NCBI GenBank assembly: GCA_014656495.1
Contig: BNCN01000003.1
Span: 186,001 to 250,000 of the forward strand
DNA: 64,000 nucleotides
Source of the DNA: Comamonas sp. KCTC 72670
GTDB taxonomy: Bacteria; Myxococcota; Myxococcia; Myxococcales; Myxococcaceae
Reading direction: 5' to 3'
The position numbers were made by a program, and so were the translations under genes. The notes beneath the pieces are model-generated. The model did not search any database. It was not told where the DNA came from and worked only from the letters and a program-made list of their open reading frames with translations. Positions 56,341 to 64,000 of this stretch are shown here, in pieces. Position 1 is the first letter of the stretch, and each line of letters opens with the position of its first letter.

Positions 56341-57843
56341 ATGCGAAGGCTCTTCACCAGCGCGAGCAATCTGTCCGCGAGGCACCCGGTGGCCCTGGGT
56401 GTCTCCGCGGTGTTCGGTCTGAGCCTGCTCCTCCGGTGGCTCTTCCTTCAGGCCGCCCCCGACAGGACCTGGCCCTTCTCCATCTTCTTCTACGGAGACG
56501 CGCGCTTCTTCCACGCCTACGCGGTCGACCTCGCGCGCGGACACGAGGGCCCCGCGGCCCTGCCCTATCACCCGCCCCTCTTCCCCTGGCTGCTCGGGCT
56601 GCTCTACCGCGTGCTCGGGATGCCGCGCGGCGACGCCTCGCCCTACAAGCTCGCGCTCGCGACGCTCAACGCGGCCACCGTGGCCTTCACCTGGTGGTGG
56701 TGGCGCAGGCTGCTGGGCACCGGCTGGAGCCTCCTGGGCGCGGCCCTCTTCGCCGGCAGCTTCGGCTGGCTGGTGCTGTCCACCACGTACAGCAACGAGG
56801 TCCTCTACGCGCTCTTCCTGTCGGCCACCTGCGCGCTGATGCTCCAGCACCGCGCGGCGCCCTCGGGGTGGAGCGCGGTGCTCCTGGGCGTGGTCATGGG
56901 CCTGGGCGCGCTCACCCGCGCCGAGCACCTCTACCTCTGGCCCTTCCTCCTCGCCTGGGCGTGGCGCCAGCGCGGCGAAACCGCCGTGCGGACGCTGGCC
57001 CCGCGCTGGGGCGTGGCGATGCTCGTGACGGCCCTGGTGCTGGCCCCCTGGGCGGCGCACAACGCCCGCGTGCTGCGCGAGCTCAACGTCCGCACGCCGC
57101 ACCTGGAGCCCCTCCCCGTGCTGGCCCCCATCACCGTCTACGGGCCCATCAACTTCGCCATGGCCAACCACGCCAGGGCCACGGGCGGCTTCACCCCCGA
57201 CAGCGTCAACCAGGTGGGCCAGGAGGGCTTCCTGGATGTCACCAACCCCGCCCAGCGGCACCTGCTGCTGCATGGGTACGCGGAGGGCCTCGCCTGGATG
57301 GGGGACCACCCGCTGGACGCGGCGCGGCTGGCGTGGGCCAAGCTGGACCGCTGGCTGGACGGCCTCCAGTTGGGCTGGGGCACCACCAACTGGCCCTCGG
57401 GCCTGAGCGGCGCGCGCCCCCCCGTGGATGTCTTCGTCCCGGAGGGCGCCTGGCTGAAGTGGCCCCTCACGCTGCTGCTGCTCGCGGGCGCGGCGCTCTC
57501 CCTGCGCCCCGCGTGGCGGGACTACGGCCTCTTCACCGCCGTGCTGCTGCACCGCGCGCTCATCACCGTCGCCTTCTTCGGCTACACGCGCGGCCTGCTC
57601 GCCATCTTCCCGGTGCTCCTCCCCCTGCTGCTGCTCCCCTTCATCGTGCTCACCGCGAGGGCCCCGGCGAACGCCTGGGCCCGGCGGCTGCCCGCCATCG
57701 CCGCGGCGGCGCTCCTCGTGCTGTGGGTGGAGGCTGGCGCGCTCGCGCGCTCCGCCCCCCGGCGCTTCATCGCCAGCGGGAGCACCGACCGCGCCAGCGG
57801 CAAACTCATCCAAGACGACTGGGTGAGCATCCAACCCGACTGA
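56341..57843 (+). CDS. GT39/ArnT-like membrane glycosyltransferase
   Basis: 500 residues with about ten membrane helices. Short acidic loop FYGDARFF and LPYHPPLFPWLL between the first helices resembles the catalytic loop of PMT/ArnT-type enzymes that transfer sugars from polyprenyl phosphate at the outer face of the inner membrane. The ATG at 56341 has GGGGGTGG upstream; an earlier GTG/ATG pair at 56314-56317 is possible. Acceptor unknown. Confidence 0.8.
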   Translation: MRRLFTSASNLSARHPVALGVSAVFGLSLLLRWLFLQAAPDRTWPFSIFFYGDARFFHAYAVDLARGHEGPAALPYHPPLFPWLLGLLYRVLGMPRGDASPYKLALATLNAATVAFTWWWWRRLLGTGWSLLGAALFAGSFGWLVLSTTYSNEVLYALFLSATCALMLQHRAAPSGWSAVLLGVVMGLGALTRAEHLYLWPFLLAWAWRQRGETAVRTLAPRWGVAMLVTALVLAPWAAHNARVLRELNVRTPHLEPLPVLAPITVYGPINFAMANHARATGGFTPDSVNQVGQEGFLDVTNPAQRHLLLHGYAEGLAWMGDHPLDAARLAWAKLDRWLDGLQLGWGTTNWPSGLSGARPPVDVFVPEGAWLKWPLTLLLLAGAALSLRPAWRDYGLFTAVLLHRALITVAFFGYTRGLLAIFPVLLPLLLLPFIVLTARAPANAWARRLPAIAAAALLVLWVEAGALARSAPRRFIASGSTDRASGKLIQDDWVSIQPD

Positions 57844-58092
57844 AGCCGGCACGCCCGGATGGAAAACTTTACCCTGGCGACATGACGCAAGCCCCCGCGA
57901 ACGATTGGCACTCCAACTTCACCTACAGTGAACACTGCGAGTCCCCGTTTTTCCTGGGCTTCGTTCTCAAGCAATAAGTTAAGGAATGCCGCGTATTCAT
58001 GTTTGTTGTGGCACCCGGTATTTGCGTTTCCGTGCTCCGAACAGGAGCCACCGTGGGGGCACGTCCTCCGCGGGTCCGCAGAGGAGAAACGC

Positions 58093-61665
<3,573 letters not shown>

Positions 61666-61691
61666 TGCCGTGAGGCGGGCTTGATTCACCG

Positions 61692-61721
61692 AGGGCTCCC
61701 GGGGCGTTCGCCGGGAGCCCT
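61692..61721 (+). terminator. 11-bp perfect hairpin with a T-rich tail
   Basis: AGGGCTCCCGG, loop GGCGTTCG, CCGGGAGCCCT, then TCGTTCTTCC. It sits between convergent genes and can serve both. Confidence 0.8.
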
Positions 61722-61745
61722 TCGTTCTTCCAGCCAGCGGCCGGC

Positions 61746-62924
61746 TCAGTGTGACTCGGGCGGCTCCTGCTCCGGCGGCGCGGGAGGGCGCCTGGCCGCC
61801 ATGGGGCCGGCGAAGAGCAGCCCCTCCTCCACCGCGGCGCGGCCCGGCTCGCGCCGCTGGGCCTCCTGCCGGTGCGACCGGTTCCAGGCCTCGCGGCGCA
61901 TCAGGAGCACCTCCTGCACCAGCACCTGCGCCGCCGCCGCCAGGGGCACCGCCAGCACCACGCCCCGCAGCCCCGCCAGCGCGCCGCCACAGAGGACCAC
62001 GATGGAGATGAGCAGCGGGTTCATCCGGATGGCCCGGCGCTGAATCATGGGGCCCAGCACGTTGGACTCGAGCTGCTGGTAGATGATGAACACCGCCACC
62101 GCGATGAGCGCGTCCTTGAGGCCCACCGCCGCCAACGTGACGACGCCCACCAGCACGGCGCTGACGATGCTTCCCAGGAAGGGAATGACACCCAGCATCA
62201 TCACCACCAGGCCCAGCGGCAGGAAGTACGGCACCCCCTGGATGAGCGCCATGGTGGCGGCCACCGTTCCGCCAATGGTCATCACCAGCAGCGTCCCCGC
62301 CAGGTAGTTGGCCACCGCCTTGCGCATCCGCGACACCAGCAGCCGCACGCGCGGCTGACGGCGCGGCGACACCCACTGGATGATGCTCTCGTAGAGGTCC
62401 TCTCCGAAGAGCAGGCTGAACACCGTCAGCACCACCACCGTGATGCCGCCCGCCACCAGCCCCAGCGTGGAGGACAGGACGTTGATGAGGCGCCCCGCGA
62501 CGTCCGACGGCTCGAAGCGGATGAGGTCCTCCGTGCGCACCTGCATGCCGTAGCGCGCGCTCAGCTCCCGCACCCGGGGGGACTCCGCCAGGCTTTCGAG
62601 CGTGGCCGGCATCGTCTGGACCAGCACCTGGAGCTGCTTGACGAGCATGGGCACCAGCGTGCCCACCAGGACGCCCATCGTCCCCAACAGCATCAGCGCC
62701 ACGACGGCCACGCCCAGGCCGCGTGGCAGGCCCCACCGGGACAACCGGCGCACCAGGGGGCTCAAGGCGATGGAGAGCAACAGCACCACCGCCAGCAACG
62801 TGAGCACGGGGTACAGCGCCCGGAGCACGGTCCAGCACAGCACCAGGAGCAGGACCTGAAGCCCGACGACCCAGACTGTGCGCGGCGGCACATAGACGGG
62901 AAGCTGCCGACGAGGTGCCTTCAT
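61746..62924 (-). CDS. AI-2E family membrane transporter
   Basis: 392 residues with eight or so hydrophobic helices and the family segments LLSIALSPLVRRL, GVPYFLPLGLVVMMLGVIPFLGS and LESNVLGPMIQRRAIRMNPL. The C-terminal 60 residues are a charged cytosolic tail. Family members export autoinducer-2 or act as other solute/ion exporters. Start ATG 62924. Confidence 0.88.
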   Translation of the reverse strand: MKAPRRQLPVYVPPRTVWVVGLQVLLLVLCWTVLRALYPVLTLLAVVLLLSIALSPLVRRLSRWGLPRGLGVAVVALMLLGTMGVLVGTLVPMLVKQLQVLVQTMPATLESLAESPRVRELSARYGMQVRTEDLIRFEPSDVAGRLINVLSSTLGLVAGGITVVVLTVFSLLFGEDLYESIIQWVSPRRQPRVRLLVSRMRKAVANYLAGTLLVMTIGGTVAATMALIQGVPYFLPLGLVVMMLGVIPFLGSIVSAVLVGVVTLAAVGLKDALIAVAVFIIYQQLESNVLGPMIQRRAIRMNPLLISIVVLCGGALAGLRGVVLAVPLAAAAQVLVQEVLLMRREAWNRSHRQEAQRREPGRAAVEEGLLFAGPMAARRPPAPPEQEPPESH

Positions 62925-63227
62925 GCCTCACAAGGTAGGTGGAGGTTGCCCGGGCGCCAGGCAGCCCGTGTCGCACATGGGCGCCACCTGACAGGAGGTG
63001 GCTCGAACTTCAGGGGGTTGGCGGCCCTGTCATGAGCGAGCAGGCAGGCGGGCGCACGCCCTCACGCCTGGATTTGGAGCAGGCCACACGGCGCCTGGAG
63101 ACACCTCATGCCATGGGGGCGAGCGGGCCCCACCCTTGAGTGCGAGGCGAAGCGCGCGCAACCTGCGGGCGCCCTGTCCGATAATTCCCAGACGCACGCC
63201 AGGACTCGGAGTGTGGAGGGTGCCGCG
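62925..63227. other. 303-bp intergenic region
   Basis: Divergent promoter space between the AI-2E gene and the small protein at 63228. A 35-codon open frame at 63032-63139 lacks a proper ribosome site. Nothing else seen. Confidence 0.4.
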
Positions 63228-63560
63228 ATGTGGATTGAAGCCATCGTCATGCCCCGGCAGAGCGCTGAGTTGAATCAGCCGCTGCCTCGCCGCAAGCGCG
63301 GCGCCGCCGCCGTCCGGCTTTCGCCGCCGGACCGCCGGTCCGCGTACGAGCGGGCCATGGAGGAAGGACGCAGGTTCCGCGACGCGGTGCTGGCCTTCCT
63401 CAAGGCCCACCACCTCATGGACGCCGTGCGGTGGATCAGCGAGCCCGGGACGATTCCCCTCGTCACGCTCCAGTGCACCCGCCTCGTCCTGGAGCGGCTT
63501 CGGCAGGCCCCGGAGTTCGAGGCGGGCCTGTCCATGAGCTTCGAAGTGCCCGCGACCTGA
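63228..63560 (+). CDS. small protein of unknown function
   Basis: 110 residues. ATG at 63228 with GGAGGG eight bases upstream. N-terminal 40 residues are basic and Pro-rich; the rest is helical with AVLAFLKAHHLMDAVRWI and ends in a strand-like FEAGLSMSFEVPAT. No family recognised. Followed by a hairpin. Confidence 0.7.
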   Translation: MWIEAIVMPRQSAELNQPLPRRKRGAAAVRLSPPDRRSAYERAMEEGRRFRDAVLAFLKAHHLMDAVRWISEPGTIPLVTLQCTRLVLERLRQAPEFEAGLSMSFEVPAT

Positions 63561-63564
63561 GAAT

Positions 63565-63584
63565 CGGGGCGCCCTCACGCCCCG
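63565..63584 (+). terminator. 7-bp hairpin after the small protein gene
   Basis: CGGGGCG, loop CCCTCA, CGCCCCG, 4 bases past the stop and 4 bases before the stop of the convergent remnant. Confidence 0.5.
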
Positions 63585-63588
63585 GCGT

Positions 63589-63663
63589 TCAACGCACGGG
63601 AACGAAGCGGTAGAGCGCGCTCTTGAGGTCGGACGTCATGTAGACGGTCCCCGAGGCGCCCAC
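63589..63663 (-). pseudogene. 3' remnant of a minus-strand gene
   Basis: Reads [13 protein letters not shown], then KSALYRFVPVR and stop, the end of a beta-propeller-like or dehydrogenase-type protein. No 5' part continues to the right: plus-strand regulator sequence starts there instead. Confidence 0.6.
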
Positions 63664-63665
63664 AG

Positions 63666-63875
63666 TTGGCCATGCTCATTCTCTCCGCCGCCGACCCGGA
63701 GGCCTACGCGACCAGCGTCGAGATGCTCCAGAAGAAGGTCATCGTGCCGCTGGCCCGCTGGCTGGGGCCACCGGACGGCGAGGCGCGCGCGGCGCGGCTC
63801 AACATCCTCTGGAGTGGCCTGCTCGTCTGGCTGGAGGCGGAGATTCAAGCCATCGTCGACGAAGGCGGCACCTGA
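63666..63875 (+). pseudogene. 3' remnant of a TetR-type regulator
   Basis: [20 protein letters not shown] to [16 protein letters not shown] resembles the C-terminal ligand domain of TetR regulators. The helix-turn-helix half is missing: upstream DNA belongs to an opposite-strand remnant. About 70 codons remain. Confidence 0.6.
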
Positions 63876-63926
63876 GCCCGAGGCCCCCGCCGTGTCGCGG
63901 TGGCGAGGCGTCGTGGTAGACGGCGC

Positions 63927-64000
63927 ATGTCCTACGCATCGGCTACCGTTGCCGCTCGTCGCTCCTCGACCATCGCCTCTGGAGTCGTTCATGGTGTCAC
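63927..64000 (+). CDS. possible 5' end of a gene running out of the window
   Basis: An open frame starts at ATG 63927 (SYASATVAARRSSTIASGVVHGV) and continues through the right edge. Only 24 codons are visible and the ribosome site is weak. Cannot be assigned. Confidence 0.25.
   Translation, partial: MSYASATVAARRSSTIASGVVHGV

Noticed and set aside
57882..57977. 31-residue open frame (ATG 57882 to TAA 57977)
   Set aside because: No good ribosome site and no similarity evident; left out as unsupported, though a small peptide cannot be excluded.
57900..58035. TTGGCACTCCAACTTC and TGGCACCCGGTATTTGC as sigma54 promoters
   Set aside because: The first lacks GC at -12; in the second the GG-GC spacing is two bases too long.
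63032..63139. 35-residue open frame before the small protein gene
   Set aside because: Nearest Shine-Dalgarno-like bases are about 15 nt away; no domain.

Overview
The DNA is very GC-rich with strong third-position G/C bias. It carries eukaryote-like Ser/Thr kinases, a PilZ/sigma54 regulator, many secreted lipoproteins and hydrolases, and little intergenic space. This points to a myxobacterium of the Myxococcus/Corallococcus type. That assignment rests on gene content and style, not on a marker gene.

Layout. 1-20.6 kb is chromosomal backbone: a zinc-ribbon protein, purH, a sigma-region-4-like protein, a MerR regulator with a palindrome at its start, two adjacent membrane Ser/Thr kinases, a large secreted anchor-type lipoprotein, pssA, a penicillin-acylase-type Ntn hydrolase, a ThiF-like E1 enzyme, a secreted alpha/beta hydrolase behind a possible sigma54 promoter, and a PilZ-AAA(sigma54)-Fis regulator.

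20.9-35.3 kb is one tightly coupled plus-strand run of 11 genes, and it is the most interesting part. It holds a radical-SAM activase, two unrecognised proteins, a soluble FtsH-type AAA/M41 protease, an 88-residue protein, a 1087-residue protein, a MoxR AAA ATPase and a vWA-like protein that has lost its metal site. It then continues into two tandem WGR/TIGR02996/leucine-rich-repeat proteins (STM4015 family) and an ATP-grasp protein (STM4014 family). The partner genes STM4013, STM4012 and STM4011 (phosphatase-like, HemW-like radical SAM, radical SAM) lie convergently at 39.4-42.4 kb, with a HAD hydrolase at the head of their operon. As I recall, FtsH-MoxR-vWA 'ternary' operons have been predicted computationally to be NTP-dependent conflict systems, and the STM4011-4015 set exists only as named families. 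I know of no experimental function for either.

35.3-39.4 kb, between the two convergent operons, is a mobile nest. A low-GC zinc-ribbon gene lies beside the relic of an IS4-type transposase. That relic is split by a 3,047-bp composite element: two directly repeated IS5-like copies flanking a toxin-like metalloprotease related to anthrax lethal factor. Removing the element plus one 3-bp TTA repeat restores the IS4 reading frame exactly.

43-64 kb is mixed: a LOG-family protein, a helical protein paired with a nitrilase-fold protein, a zinc-finger/P-loop/TPR protein, a discoidin/polysaccharide-lyase lipoprotein, an ABM monooxygenase-fold protein with an iron alcohol dehydrogenase, an FGGY kinase with a sphingosine-phosphate-lyase-like enzyme, a ferritin-like protein, a GT39-like membrane protein, a secreted HEWGH metalloprotease with duplicated repeats, an AI-2E transporter, and a rearrangement scar joining two gene remnants near the right edge.
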